A DNA stretch of 64,000 bases from an uncultured Coriobacteriaceae bacterium (GTDB lineage: Bacteria; Actinomycetota; Coriobacteriia; Coriobacteriales; Coriobacteriaceae). Positions 44,814 through 53,714 of the stretch are shown here, one piece after another. Numbering within the stretch: the stretch's first letter is position 1; every line of letters begins with the position of its first letter. Made by a program: the position numbers and the translations under genes. The notes beneath the pieces were generated by a model. It was not told where the DNA came from, did no database searches, and saw only the letters and a program-made list of their open reading frames with translations. The stretch covers positions 124,001 through 188,000 of the forward strand of contig CASEER010000006.1 of the NCBI GenBank assembly GCA_949287085.1, in the 5' to 3' direction.

Positions 44814-44832
44814 GTTACCGATGGGAGGGACC

Positions 44833-45030
44833 ATGGCACAGATCAACGGTAAGCCCGCGCCCGATGCGGACGGCCTGAGCGTGGCCGAGCTCCTCGAACG
44901 CCTGGGGTACGACCGTGCCCGCGTGGCGTGCGAGCTCAACGGCGAGATTCTGCCGCGCGCCGAGTTTGACGCCTACCGGCTCGTTGCCAACGATGCGCTC
45001 GAGGTTGTGCGATTCGTAGGGGGCGGCTGA
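44833..45030 (+). CDS. thiS: Sulfur carrier protein ThiS
   Basis: A 65-residue ubiquitin-like sulfur carrier for the thiazole of thiamine. It ends in the essential Gly-Gly (VRFVGGG), which ThiF adenylates. CELNGEILPRAEF and LEVVRFVGGG fit the family. ATG 44833 follows GGGAGGG. Its TGA overlaps the thiF start. Confidence 0.9.
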   Translation: MAQINGKPAPDADGLSVAELLERLGYDRARVACELNGEILPRAEFDAYRLVANDALEVVRFVGGG

Positions 45031-45791
45031 TGGCGGGCGAGAAGAACGCCCCGGCGGGTGCGCAGGCTGCGGATGGGGGCCTGGAGCGCGTTTTTGGTGC
45101 GGATGCGGCGGGCGAGAAACGTTGCGTTGAGACGGCGGCTGCCGCACGGCTTCCGCGCGAGGATTCGGCTGCGTGCCCCGACGCTCTCGAGGCGCGCATT
45201 GGGCATGCGGCGCGGGAGCGTTTGCGCGCGGCGCGCATTGGCGTGGCCGGCGCGGGCGGGCTTGGATCCAACATTGCCGTGATGCTCGCGCGCAGCGGGG
45301 TGGGAGAGCTCGTGGTTGCCGACTTTGACGTGGTGGATCTGAGCAACTTGAACCGCCAGCACTACTTTCGGGGCGACTTGGGACGCCCCAAGGTGGAGGC
45401 GCTTGCCGATCAGATTCACGCCATCGACCCGTCTGTGCGCGTGCAGGCGCACCGCACCCGCGTTACGGCGGAAAACGCGCGCGAGCTCTTTGGTGGCTGC
45501 GACGTGGTGTGCGAGGCCTTCGATGACCCCGAGGGCAAGGCGCTTCTGGCCGAACAGCTGCTGAGCATGCCACACGGCCCGGTGCTCGTCTCCGGCAACG
45601 GTATGGCGGGGTCGGGCCCGGCAAGCGAGGTCGTTACCCGACGGGTGGGCAGGCGTTTCTACCTTTGCGGCGACGGCGTCTCTGACGTGGGGGCGGGGCA
45701 GGTGCTCTTTGCGCCGCGCGTGATGCTTTGCGCCGCACAACAGGCGCTTCTTGCCCTGCGCATCGTGTTGGGGCTTGAGGATACGGCGTAG
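45030..45791 (+). CDS. thiF: ThiS adenylyltransferase ThiF
   Basis: A 253-residue E1-like enzyme that adenylates the ThiS C-terminus. The Rossmann nucleotide motif [20 protein letters not shown] and [16 protein letters not shown] are diagnostic, and the catalytic Asp region [12 protein letters not shown] follows. The CxxC zinc pair of E. coli ThiF is absent, as in the shorter Gram-positive form. An Ala-rich extension of about 60 residues precedes the domain. The start overlaps the thiS stop. Confidence 0.88.
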   Translation: MAGEKNAPAGAQAADGGLERVFGADAAGEKRCVETAAAARLPREDSAACPDALEARIGHAARERLRAARIGVAGAGGLGSNIAVMLARSGVGELVVADFDVVDLSNLNRQHYFRGDLGRPKVEALADQIHAIDPSVRVQAHRTRVTAENARELFGGCDVVCEAFDDPEGKALLAEQLLSMPHGPVLVSGNGMAGSGPASEVVTRRVGRRFYLCGDGVSDVGAGQVLFAPRVMLCAAQQALLALRIVLGLEDTA

Positions 45792-45930
45792 CCGCGCGCT
45801 TGGAAGGGCGCGGCGGCGACGCACACGGGGTGCCTGCGCGCAGGGTGCCCCGATACGGCGTGAGCGTGCGGGTTTGCGCCGCTGTCAGCGCAGCGCGAAG
45901 CTGCGCTGGATTGATGAGAAGGGAACTGTT

Positions 45931-46749
45931 ATGGCATACAGCAAGGTACAGGCAGGTGCCACGGAGGCGCTCGCCGCCGATACGTGGACGCTCGGGGGCA
46001 AGGAGTTCACCTCCCGCTTCATCCTGGGTTCGGGCAAGTTTAGGCTCGACGTGGTCAAGGCCGCGGTGGAGGACGCGGGCGCGCAGATCGTCACGCTCGC
46101 CGTGCGCCGCGCCAACACTAACCAGGAGGACAGCATCCTGGACTCCATCCCTCAGGGCGTGACGCTTCTGCCCAACACGTCGGGCGCGCGCACGGCCGAG
46201 GAGGCGGTGCGCATCGCGCGGCTGGCGCGCGAGCTCGGCTGCGGCAATTTCATCAAGGTGGAGGTTATCCGCGACGCCCGCTACCTCCTACCCGACAACG
46301 CCGAGACCATCCGCGCGACCGACATGCTGGCAAACGAGGGCTTCACGGTGCTGCCTTACATGTATCCCGACCTCAACGTGGCTCGCGACCTGGTGAGCGC
46401 GGGCGCCGCTGCCGTCATGCCGCTTGGCGCGCCCATTGGCTCCAACCGCGGCCTGGTGACGCGCGACTTCATTCGCATTCTTATCGAAGAAATCGACCTG
46501 CCCGTCATTGTGGACGCAGGCATTGGCCGCCCGTCGCAGGCGTGCGAGGCCATGGAGATGGGTGCGGCGGCCGTCATGGCCAACACCGCGGTGGCCACCG
46601 CCGGCAACATCCCGCTCATGGCGCGGGCCTTTGGCGACGCGGTGCGCGCGGGCCGCGCCGCGTTCCTCGCGGGTCCCGGTCGCGTGCTCGACGGCATGGG
46701 CGAGGCCTCGAGCCCGCTCACCGGCTTTTTGGAGGAGGAGGTACGATGA
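45931..46749 (+). CDS. thiG: Thiazole synthase ThiG
   Basis: A 272-residue TIM-barrel enzyme that builds the thiazole phosphate from deoxyxylulose phosphate, dehydroglycine and ThiS-thiocarboxylate. [12 protein letters not shown], the VRRANTNQ strand, [17 protein letters not shown] (with the Schiff-base lysine FIKVEVI), [11 protein letters not shown] and [18 protein letters not shown] are family signatures. ATG 45931 follows GAGAAGGGA. It overlaps thiH by four bases (ATGA). Confidence 0.95.
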   Translation: MAYSKVQAGATEALAADTWTLGGKEFTSRFILGSGKFRLDVVKAAVEDAGAQIVTLAVRRANTNQEDSILDSIPQGVTLLPNTSGARTAEEAVRIARLARELGCGNFIKVEVIRDARYLLPDNAETIRATDMLANEGFTVLPYMYPDLNVARDLVSAGAAAVMPLGAPIGSNRGLVTRDFIRILIEEIDLPVIVDAGIGRPSQACEAMEMGAAAVMANTAVATAGNIPLMARAFGDAVRAGRAAFLAGPGRVLDGMGEASSPLTGFLEEEVR

Positions 46750-48029
46750 GCGAGACGGACGAGAAGTGCGCCGCCGCGGGCGTGCAGCCGGTGGAGCCTG
46801 AGACCGTACCCGTGGGCAAGCGCTGCCGGCATATCCTTTCCATGGACAAAGAGGCTATGAACCGGGCCGTCAATACCGACTTTGGCTTGGACCCCATGAC
46901 CTATTTGCCCGACATGGACGTCCTTGATAACGGCATGTTCGACCGCGTGCTGGACGCCGTGGACGCTTACGACCCCGATGCCGTGACCGCCGCTGACGTG
47001 CGCCGCGTGCTGGATGCCGAGGTGGTGGAGCCTGCCGACTTTGGCGTGCTCGTTGCCCCCGCGGCGGCGCCCTTTCTGGAGAAGATGGCCGAGCGCGCCC
47101 GCGCCGAGCGTGTGCGGTGGTTCGGCACCAATATCCAGTTCTTCACGCCGCTCTACCTGGCCAACTACTGCGAGAACCGCTGTGTGTACTGCGGCTTCAA
47201 CTGCGCGAGCGGCATTCACCGCGCCCGCCTGAACGAGGAGCAGACCATAGCCGAGCTCGACGCCATCGCCGCCACGGGTCAGGAGGAGATCCTGCTGCTC
47301 ACCGGCGAGGACCCGGCGACGTCTGACGTGGACTACATCGCGCGCGCCTGCGAGCTTGCGGCCGAGCGCTTCAAAAACGTCGGCATCGAGGTGTACCCGG
47401 CCAACGTGGCCGACTACGCGCGCCTGCGCGAGGCCGGCGCCGACTACGTGACCGTGTTCCAGGAAACGTACGACCCGGTGCGCTATGCCAAGCTGCACGT
47501 GCGCGGGCGCAAGCGCATCATGCCGTACCGCTTTGAGGCGCAGGAGCGCGCGCTCAAGGGCGGCATGCGCGGCGTGGCCTTTGCTCCGCTGCTGGGTCTC
47601 TCGGAGTTCCGTCACGACGCGCTTGCCTGCGCGCTGCACGCGTACTATGTGAGCCGCGCTTATCCGCATGCCGAGATCTCGTTCTCCTGCCCGCGCTTGC
47701 GCCCGGCGGTCGGCGCTGTGACGCCCAACGGTCCGCATGTGACCGAGGCGCAGCTGCTGCAGGTCATTTGCGCGTACCGCATCTTTATGCCGTTCGCCGG
47801 TGTCACGGTGTCCTCGCGTGAGTCCGCCCGCTTCCGCGACCACGTGGCCACGATCACGGCCACCAAGGTCTCGGCTGGCGTGTCCACGGGCATTGGCGAG
47901 CACACGCACCAGGCCGAGGAGGGCGACGACCAGTTTGAGATCGCCGACAATCGCAGCCTCGCCCAGATGTGCAAGGCCATGCGCGCCATGGGCCTCGAGC
48001 CGGTCATGAACGACCACGTGCTGGTGTAA
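46746..48029 (+). CDS. thiH: 2-iminoacetate synthase ThiH
   Basis: A 427-residue radical-SAM enzyme that cleaves tyrosine to dehydroglycine for the thiazole. The Fe-S motif [12 protein letters not shown] (CxxxCxxC) follows [10 protein letters not shown], and GEDP, QETYDP and [10 protein letters not shown] are also characteristic. ATG 46746 overlaps the thiG stop. Confidence 0.95.
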   Translation: MSETDEKCAAAGVQPVEPETVPVGKRCRHILSMDKEAMNRAVNTDFGLDPMTYLPDMDVLDNGMFDRVLDAVDAYDPDAVTAADVRRVLDAEVVEPADFGVLVAPAAAPFLEKMAERARAERVRWFGTNIQFFTPLYLANYCENRCVYCGFNCASGIHRARLNEEQTIAELDAIAATGQEEILLLTGEDPATSDVDYIARACELAAERFKNVGIEVYPANVADYARLREAGADYVTVFQETYDPVRYAKLHVRGRKRIMPYRFEAQERALKGGMRGVAFAPLLGLSEFRHDALACALHAYYVSRAYPHAEISFSCPRLRPAVGAVTPNGPHVTEAQLLQVICAYRIFMPFAGVTVSSRESARFRDHVATITATKVSAGVSTGIGEHTHQAEEGDDQFEIADNRSLAQMCKAMRAMGLEPVMNDHVLV

Positions 48030-48110
48030 TAGGTTTTCAAGTTGGCGCCGCCCGCCTGCAAACGCATGGTGGGGCGGGCGGTGCCGTTGCGGCTTAGAGG
48101 AGGGGCGGCT

Positions 48111-48677
48111 GTGCACCCATTGTTTGAGAAGGGTTTTCTGCGCGTTGCCATGAGCGACCGGCGCAATTGCGCGCGCCCGCTTCCCGAGCAGGTGGCGCGG
48201 CTTGCTGGCAGCGTGGACGCGCTTATCATGCGCGAGAAGGACCTGGACAACGCGCGGTACGCTGCTCTTGCCCGCGACGTTATGGCAGCGTGCGACCGCG
48301 CTGGCATAGTTTTTATCGCCCACGGCCATGTGGAAGCAGCCCGCGCGGTCGATGCGCCGTATTTGCACTTGCCGCTGCCCGAGCTTGTGCGCGCCGGCCG
48401 TCCCGAGGGCTTTGCGCTCGTGGGCACCAATGTGCACGAGGTGGGGGAGGTCGCCCAAGCAGAGGCCTTGGGGGCGGACTACCTTGTTGCCAGCCCCATC
48501 TTTGCCCCGTCGTGCAAGCCGCTCCCCGGGCGCGGAACGGCGTTCCTTGCGCAAGTTGTCCAGGCGGCTCACGTGCCCGTACTCGCCCTGGGCGGCATTA
48601 CCGAGGTCACCGAGTCCGCCGTGCGCGCAACAGGAGCCGCCGGCGCCATCCGCATGTCCGGGTATATGAGGCTGTAG
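48111..48677 (+). CDS. thiE: Thiamine phosphate synthase/TenI family (ThiE-like)
   Basis: 188 residues of the ThiE/TenI TIM-barrel. LIMREKDLD near the start, FIAHGH, HLPLPEL, GTNVHEVGEVAQAEALGADYLVASPIF and LALGGIT are aligned with ThiE motifs. It is slightly shorter than typical ThiE (about 210) and REK replaces the usual RxK form, so a TenI-like regulator or isomerase is an alternative. GTG 48111 follows GAGGAGGGG. Last gene of the thi unit. Confidence 0.75.
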   Translation: MHPLFEKGFLRVAMSDRRNCARPLPEQVARLAGSVDALIMREKDLDNARYAALARDVMAACDRAGIVFIAHGHVEAARAVDAPYLHLPLPELVRAGRPEGFALVGTNVHEVGEVAQAEALGADYLVASPIFAPSCKPLPGRGTAFLAQVVQAAHVPVLALGGITEVTESAVRATGAAGAIRMSGYMRL

Positions 48678-48719
48678 GGTTGCTGCGGGGTTAGGCAGGG
48701 AGATTATTTGCCCGCCTGA

Positions 48720-48851
48720 GACGCCTCAGCAGTTGCTGGAAAGAAAGGGGAGCGGCAAGACGTTTTTGTGCTCTTCAGTGCGAGCGGATTCACCGATGGC
48801 CTGCGTGAGCTGGCAACGCAGCGGGATGATGTGTTGTTGGTAGATGACTGA
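48720..48851 (+). pseudogene. ATPase gene remnant (DUF234-type C-terminus)
   Basis: An open stretch ending FVLFSASGFTDGLRELA...VLLVDD then TGA. This is the pattern of the C-terminus of prokaryotic AAA/DUF234 ATPases (LFSKSGF...). A stop lies directly upstream and no start or ATPase core is present, so only the tail of a lost gene remains. Confidence 0.5.
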
Positions 48852-48919
48852 TAATTCGGCGACTGGCATAAAACCATGATTGCCTTCAGTTCCGTCATCT
48901 AGGCATCAGCCAAGACGGG

Positions 48920-48950
48920 TTGAGCAACCTAAAACAAGGAATGCTATACG
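48920..48950 (+). promoter_or_regulatory. Promoter at the head of the signalling island
   Basis: TTGAGC (48920-48925) and an extended -10, TGCTATACG (48942-48950), with a 19-base spacer. It lies 43 bases before the first island gene. Confidence 0.45.
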
Positions 48951-48992
48951 CTGCTCGTGTAGTGATGGCTCTTGCGAAGGGTGGCAGGGATT

Positions 48993-50240
48993 ATGTGCAC
49001 AAAGACGAGGTGGGAGCTTGTAGACGGTAGGCTGAGCATCTTTGGAGATATCTCGGCAGATACGCTGCTTGATGGCGATGGCATGCGCCCGCCCTGGGAG
49101 GCATATGCTGAGGATATCGTTGCGGTTGTCATCATGCCCGGTGCTCATGTGCTAAGTTTGCAGGGGCTGTTTTCGTACTGTAGGAACATAGAGCGCATTG
49201 ATGGCTTGGGCAATCTGTCATATGGCGGGGCTGGCGCTCCCAATGGACAAAGCGCCGCGTCGCTCTTCTTAGAATGCACATCGCTCCAAAGCGTCGATCT
49301 TCACGGATTCGATCTGTCGCATATCGATGATACGAGCTACATGTTTTGCGGCTGCGAGAGCATACGGCACATCGACCTGCGTGGATGCGATCTCTCAAGC
49401 GTGCGCCGTGCATGGAGCATGTTTCAAAGCTGCGCGGCGCTTGAATGCGTTTACCTGCCTGAGTCTGGTATGCCCCAGCTGCGCGAGGCGGGCAGTCTGT
49501 TTCAGGGTTGCAAATCGTTGAAAGCGTTCGCGCTAGCCGATTTACATGCGCCGAATATAGAAGATATGTCGCGTATGTTTAGGATGTGCAGCCGTTTAGC
49601 TTCGGTATCGTTTTCGGGTGCGCAAACAGCGCGACTGGTGACCATGGAGAATCTCTTTTTTGGATGTCGTAGCTTGCGCCATGTAGATATCGATTCCATT
49701 CAAACCAGCCGTGTTGAAAACGTATCTGGTATGTTTCGCGGCTGCGTCATGCTGGAGCGCTGCGACTGCGGCTCGTGGGATACATCTTGCGTGAAGGATG
49801 CATCGTTCATGTTTTGCGATTGCCGTATCCTGTCGAGCGTGCCGGTTGCCTCGTGGAGCATGGACCGCTTGCGAATCGCGCGCGGCATGTTTGCCCGCAC
49901 GGCAATCAAAACGGTCGATCTTTCTACATGGTGCACGTCAAGCTTGGAAGATATCAGCAACTTGTTTTTAGGGTGCTCCCGTCTTCATTCCGTATGTTTG
50001 GGGAAGCTTGATCTGTCGCATGTGCTGCGCGCCCAAGGCATGTTCTGCGGATGCGAAGCGTTGAGCGGTATTGTGTTTTCTGGTGCATCCATGTCACATG
50101 TGCGAAACGTATCGGAGATGTTCCGCTGGTGCAAATCTTTGCGACGGCTTCCGCGCGAACTTGTTTGTCTGCAAAGCGCCGAAGATGCGTATGCCGCAAC
50201 TGATGGATGTCCGGCAGGCGATTGCCCGTTAGCCCGCTGA
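48993..50240 (+). CDS. Stand-alone BspA-type (DUF285) repeat protein, cytoplasmic
   Basis: 415 residues counted from ATG 48993 (MCTKTRWEL). After a cap of about 70 residues (LVDGRLSIFGDI, PPWEAYAEDIVAVVIMPG) come about twelve units of 23-25 residues, with a repeating ..MF.GC.SL..VDL..FD.S.. pattern (DTSYMFCGCESIRHIDL, ENVSGMFRGCVMLERCD, LEDISNLFLGCSRLHSV). DUF285 repeats are usually found on secreted surface proteins. Here no signal peptide, membrane helix or sorting motif is visible. The repeats are more diverged than those of the kinases downstream. First gene of the island and a possible partner or decoy of the kinase repeats. Confidence 0.75.
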   Translation: MCTKTRWELVDGRLSIFGDISADTLLDGDGMRPPWEAYAEDIVAVVIMPGAHVLSLQGLFSYCRNIERIDGLGNLSYGGAGAPNGQSAASLFLECTSLQSVDLHGFDLSHIDDTSYMFCGCESIRHIDLRGCDLSSVRRAWSMFQSCAALECVYLPESGMPQLREAGSLFQGCKSLKAFALADLHAPNIEDMSRMFRMCSRLASVSFSGAQTARLVTMENLFFGCRSLRHVDIDSIQTSRVENVSGMFRGCVMLERCDCGSWDTSCVKDASFMFCDCRILSSVPVASWSMDRLRIARGMFARTAIKTVDLSTWCTSSLEDISNLFLGCSRLHSVCLGKLDLSHVLRAQGMFCGCEALSGIVFSGASMSHVRNVSEMFRWCKSLRRLPRELVCLQSAEDAYAATDGCPAGDCPLAR

Positions 50241-50312
50241 CGTCGGTTGTGCAACTTCTCTCAGACGACCAATAGCATCATACATGCTGCAAACGCGTTG
50301 AAAGGAGCTGCA

Positions 50313-51551
50313 ATGTTTCGTGTGACTCAGATGGAAACAGGAGCAACGGGCAAACACTCCGAGCACCGTTGGCGTAATTGGCTTACATGCGCCGGTTGTC
50401 AAAGCCATGCGGTGGTCTTTGTCGCAGCGATGGTTGTCCTTGCATTGGAAGGCGTGGGTCTAAGGTATGTAGAGAATGGAGTCACAGGGGCGGCGCTTTG
50501 CCTCATGCGTATGGCGGCGGCTGTGGCGGCGGGTATGGGGGCCTGGTGGCTTATCCGACGCTGTCGAAGCAGCGCACTGTGCACGGCGAGCCTTTGCGGA
50601 TCGATCCTGTCGCTCGTGTTGAGTATTGTCCTTGCTTCTTTCGGAGGCTTTTCGATACGTATTTCTGGGTATGTAGGCATGGCGGTTTCAGCGGCTGCCG
50701 TACTTGCCGTCATGGCTGCGGCTACCTACGGCGCGGCGATGCGTGAAATCGCGTTCACGAAGGAGTCTACTAGCGCGGCGAATAGCGTGGTGGTAAAGAC
50801 GGAGGAGCCGCTTCTGGGCAGAATCTGGGCGCCGTTCATGGCGGGTGCTCTTACGATACTCTGCGCTGTCTCGGCGTGCTACGCTTTCAATGGACGCGCG
50901 GCCATGGTGATCTTGGCCTTTGTGGTGGCGTGCATTATCCTGTGGAAGCGTCTGACTCACGGTGTACACCTGCTGCTTGTTGCGGTAGGCGTGAGTGGAG
51001 TCGCCGTGCTTGCGTGCATCAATATCCGTGGCCTTGAGATGTGGTTCAACGCCTTCAGCGATCCGTATGCGTATGGGTATGTGTGGTTTACCTTTTTGCG
51101 CGTGCTGAGCCAGGGGCTTTTTCCCCGCGGTGTCGTGCCCGGCGCGTATTGGCCGCTGGTGCCCATGGGCACAACTGAGTTTGTGCTGGCCGAAGTGGCC
51201 GATACGCTCGGTGTGCTGGGCCTCGTATCATCTCTGCTGCTTGCTGCCATGGGGCTTTACTCTGGCGTGATGGCTGCCGTGGGAGAGCACGGGCAGCGGC
51301 ACGACATCGCCCTTGGGTTCACTAGCTTGATGGCGGCTTCGGCGCTGCTTAATACGCTGAAGGTCTTTCATATCGTGCCGTTTTTCGCACTGTCGTTTCC
51401 TATGCTTTCAGATTCGGTGTATGCGCAATTCCTTGTGCCATTTATGGCGACCGTTGTAGCAATGATCCTCTTCGCGCGCACGGATTCGAAGTTGAGCGCC
51501 AGCAACGAGTCCAAATGCGACAACAGCGAAGCTGAGCGCCCAGCACCCTAA
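50313..51551 (+). CDS. Divergent SEDS-like (FtsW/RodA type) membrane protein
   Basis: 412 residues with about ten hydrophobic helices, AAAGGAG before ATG 50313. The second half has the layout of SEDS glycosyltransferases: FLRVLSQGLFPRGVVPG, then MGTTEFVLAEVADTLGVLGL (compare HNDFIFAVxGEELGxxG of FtsW/RodA), then a long helix pair and FALSFPMLSDSVYAQ (compare xGxxLPFxSxGGS). The catalytic-type Asp position is not certain, so activity may be lost. In actinobacteria RodA is encoded next to fhaA, fhaB, pstP and pknAB, which matches this neighbourhood. The call is by eye and could be wrong. Confidence 0.5.
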   Translation: MFRVTQMETGATGKHSEHRWRNWLTCAGCQSHAVVFVAAMVVLALEGVGLRYVENGVTGAALCLMRMAAAVAAGMGAWWLIRRCRSSALCTASLCGSILSLVLSIVLASFGGFSIRISGYVGMAVSAAAVLAVMAAATYGAAMREIAFTKESTSAANSVVVKTEEPLLGRIWAPFMAGALTILCAVSACYAFNGRAAMVILAFVVACIILWKRLTHGVHLLLVAVGVSGVAVLACINIRGLEMWFNAFSDPYAYGYVWFTFLRVLSQGLFPRGVVPGAYWPLVPMGTTEFVLAEVADTLGVLGLVSSLLLAAMGLYSGVMAAVGEHGQRHDIALGFTSLMAASALLNTLKVFHIVPFFALSFPMLSDSVYAQFLVPFMATVVAMILFARTDSKLSASNESKCDNSEAERPAP

Positions 51552-51647
51552 ATGTTGCGTTTGGGAAAACGATTAATCTTGGCCGGGCTGGGTCTTTTAC
51601 GATAGCAATCAGAAGCTTTCAGTGCGAGGCGCGGCGATGAAGAATGA
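51552..51647 (+). other. Spacer after the SEDS-like gene
   Basis: No gene or terminator is clear. The hexamer TACGAT at 51598-51603 sits 23 bases after TTGGCC (51579-51584) and is a weak promoter candidate. Confidence 0.25.
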
Positions 51648-51896
51648 ATGGGGGCAACGTCGGACCCTGCGTTCGCCAGAGACGCGCAGAGCAAGGTCGG
51701 AATCGCCGCCTTAAAGAATATGAAAGTTGCCGCATGGGGCGAGGGCGATCTATTGCAACTCGGTTTGCGGGATCAGCGCGTGCGGTATATGCACGGGGTG
51801 CTGCTGGGGGCACTGAACGAGCACTGCTATTCGCAGCGACCAAACGCTCAACGTGCCAACGGACGCGTTCAAGAGAAAGTCCCATCGCGCCCGTGA
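51648..51896 (+). CDS. Possible small ORF
   Basis: An 82-codon frame (MGATSDPAFARDAQSK... ending KVPSRP) in the spacer between the SEDS-like gene and the FHA gene. It has no strong ribosome site and no family. It may be real, part of the leader, or chance. A 128-codon frame overlapping it in another register is less natural. Confidence 0.3.
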   Translation: MGATSDPAFARDAQSKVGIAALKNMKVAAWGEGDLLQLGLRDQRVRYMHGVLLGALNEHCYSQRPNAQRANGRVQEKVPSRP

Positions 51897-51947
51897 TTAG
51901 TCTTTTAGGATGGAATGTAGGGCGTCACTTCTGTAGGGGGCATGGCT

Positions 51948-53648
51948 ATGAAAAATCTAACAGGCAATCTTATCGAGTTTTGCGCGATCACCAAGGCCGC
52001 CAAGAGTGCGATCAGCTCTGCGACTGGTAAAAACGATGCCGAGACGTGCCTACGGCAAGGCTGGCAAAAGGCCTTTGAGGGCAAGAAGTTCCAGCGCTTG
52101 GGCGGCGGGGATATTCGATTCTCGTTTTCTGCGCGGAACATGGCGAGCAAGGAGCTGTGGTTCGAGGTCAAGCTGCGGCAGAACGACCCCAAAAAAGGCA
52201 GCGGGAAAAACGCCCTGCCGTACTTTACCTATGCGGTCGATGCCATGGATACCGAGGCACGCGAGTACGCCAGCTTGCACGATTTCGCCTACATAGCGCC
52301 CGATGTCTACCAGCAGCTCAAGGCTCTCGCACTGCCCGAGCCGTGGTCATTTGTCGACAAGGACAACGGCTACGAGATTTTGAGCTGGTACCTTAATGGC
52401 ACCTTCCTGCATCTACTGGACGAGGGCAAGATTCTGTACGGGGCAGATGGCGAAGGCAAGATTGCAGCCTTTTGCACGGGCTTGGTGAACAGGAGCTTTG
52501 AGGATATCTACTGTGTGTGCGTGCCCAACACGAACGGTAAGGCCGAGTGGCGTGTTGATGCCTTTTGCCCCAAAGGTTCCAGGCATGCGGGCAAGCGCCT
52601 GGTGCGTACGTTTGGTAACGAAATGCCCAAACGTGCTACGTACTATCATAACGTGACGGATGTGGTGTACGACGGCACGCTCGAGCTGGTGCCCGATTAC
52701 GACCATCTTATGCATCGTCTTTATCGTATAGAGCTGTCTTCGCTTCGCCAGCTGTGCTTTGGTTCTTCCGAGGCTACCGAGGTAATACACAGGGCAGAGC
52801 GCGAGAAGGATCCCGCAAAGCGCGAGCAGGTCCTTAAGGATCTGACGGATACCGTTATGAACGACGAGAACCTGCATCGAACAATTTGGCGTGCCTTAAG
52901 CGATGCATGTAGCCTGGCGCAGACGCGCGCCCGGTATATGTTCTCTAGCGCTATTCCCGCTTGGAACCCGCAGCGCGGCGTGGGCGGCAAGGTGTTTTTC
53001 TGCCTGCCGTTGAGCTTGGTTGACGTTAACCGTGTCGATGCGGTGTTGGTTGCGGCTCGCGTTGAGGTTCAACGGGAGGGGCAGGTCTACGCCTACTACG
53101 AGGGCGCGACGCTCAACTCCTTGCAGATGGCCTACAAGAGCGCGCGTACGCTGCAGCGCGTCGATGGAATGATGGGGTGGATTGAGTCCGCCTTCCCAAC
53201 CCTGCATCGTGCGGACGAGGCGGGTCGAGCTCAGGAGCGCTCGGCGTTCTCGAGCTCCATAGCCCAAGAGATGACGCCCGCGCCAGTGCGGCCGGTTGTG
53301 GAGGAAGGTGCTGCCACGCGTATAGCGCAGCTAATCCCCTCCGACCCCGTGATGGGAAAGTACGCCGTGCGGCCGGGCGATACCATTGGCATCCATCGCC
53401 GCAGCGAGTCTCCTCAGCCCAAGATCGAGTTGCCGTCGATCGAGACGTTCCACTACGTGTCGCAAAAGCACGGCACGTTCAACTGGTCCGGCGGCGCCTG
53501 GAGCTTTACGCAGCACGGTACCAACGGCACCGAGATCTTCCGTGCCGATGGCAGCGTGCAAAAGCTGGGCCCAGGGAGCACGGCTACGCTGTTCTCGGGC
53601 GACGAGCTTTCGTTTGCGGGATCGGCGCACATGCAGTTTTTGGCATAA
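51948..53648 (+). CDS. DUF3825-like protein with C-terminal FHA domain
   Basis: 566 residues. ATG 51948 is favoured because it has AGGGGG seven bases upstream; the first ATG at 51942 is too close. Residues about 30-270 resemble DUF3825 (EILSWYLNGTFLHLLDEGKILY, AAFCTGLVNRSFEDIYCVCVPN, then WRVDAF), a domain sometimes joined to nuclease or RNA-binding modules. A middle helical part (about 270-430) follows. The last 95 residues are an FHA phosphothreonine-binding domain: IGIHRR, ...YVSQKHGTFNW (the S.KH motif), then GTNGTEIF. No membrane segment. It probably docks on a phosphorylated partner made by the island kinases. Confidence 0.7.
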   Translation: MKNLTGNLIEFCAITKAAKSAISSATGKNDAETCLRQGWQKAFEGKKFQRLGGGDIRFSFSARNMASKELWFEVKLRQNDPKKGSGKNALPYFTYAVDAMDTEAREYASLHDFAYIAPDVYQQLKALALPEPWSFVDKDNGYEILSWYLNGTFLHLLDEGKILYGADGEGKIAAFCTGLVNRSFEDIYCVCVPNTNGKAEWRVDAFCPKGSRHAGKRLVRTFGNEMPKRATYYHNVTDVVYDGTLELVPDYDHLMHRLYRIELSSLRQLCFGSSEATEVIHRAEREKDPAKREQVLKDLTDTVMNDENLHRTIWRALSDACSLAQTRARYMFSSAIPAWNPQRGVGGKVFFCLPLSLVDVNRVDAVLVAARVEVQREGQVYAYYEGATLNSLQMAYKSARTLQRVDGMMGWIESAFPTLHRADEAGRAQERSAFSSSIAQEMTPAPVRPVVEEGAATRIAQLIPSDPVMGKYAVRPGDTIGIHRRSESPQPKIELPSIETFHYVSQKHGTFNWSGGAWSFTQHGTNGTEIFRADGSVQKLGPGSTATLFSGDELSFAGSAHMQFLA

Positions 53649-53714
53649 GGGTACTGGCGACATGCTGTGTGGCGGCGCAGCTGGATACGTGCAAGGTTTT
53701 GACTGGGGGATCCC

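Noticed and set aside
44690..44832. TPP riboswitch before thiS
   Set aside because: The conserved CUGAGA, ACCUGAUC and GCGUAGGGA elements are not recognisable; only a terminator with an inner hairpin is seen.
46356..48572. Minus-strand 738-codon frame across thiG, thiH and thiE
   Set aside because: It covers several clearly identified thi genes and has the Arg/His/Ala-rich shadow composition.
51644..52030. 128-codon frame overlapping the start of the DUF3825-like gene
   Set aside because: Arg-rich composition and overlap with a well-supported start; no ribosome site.
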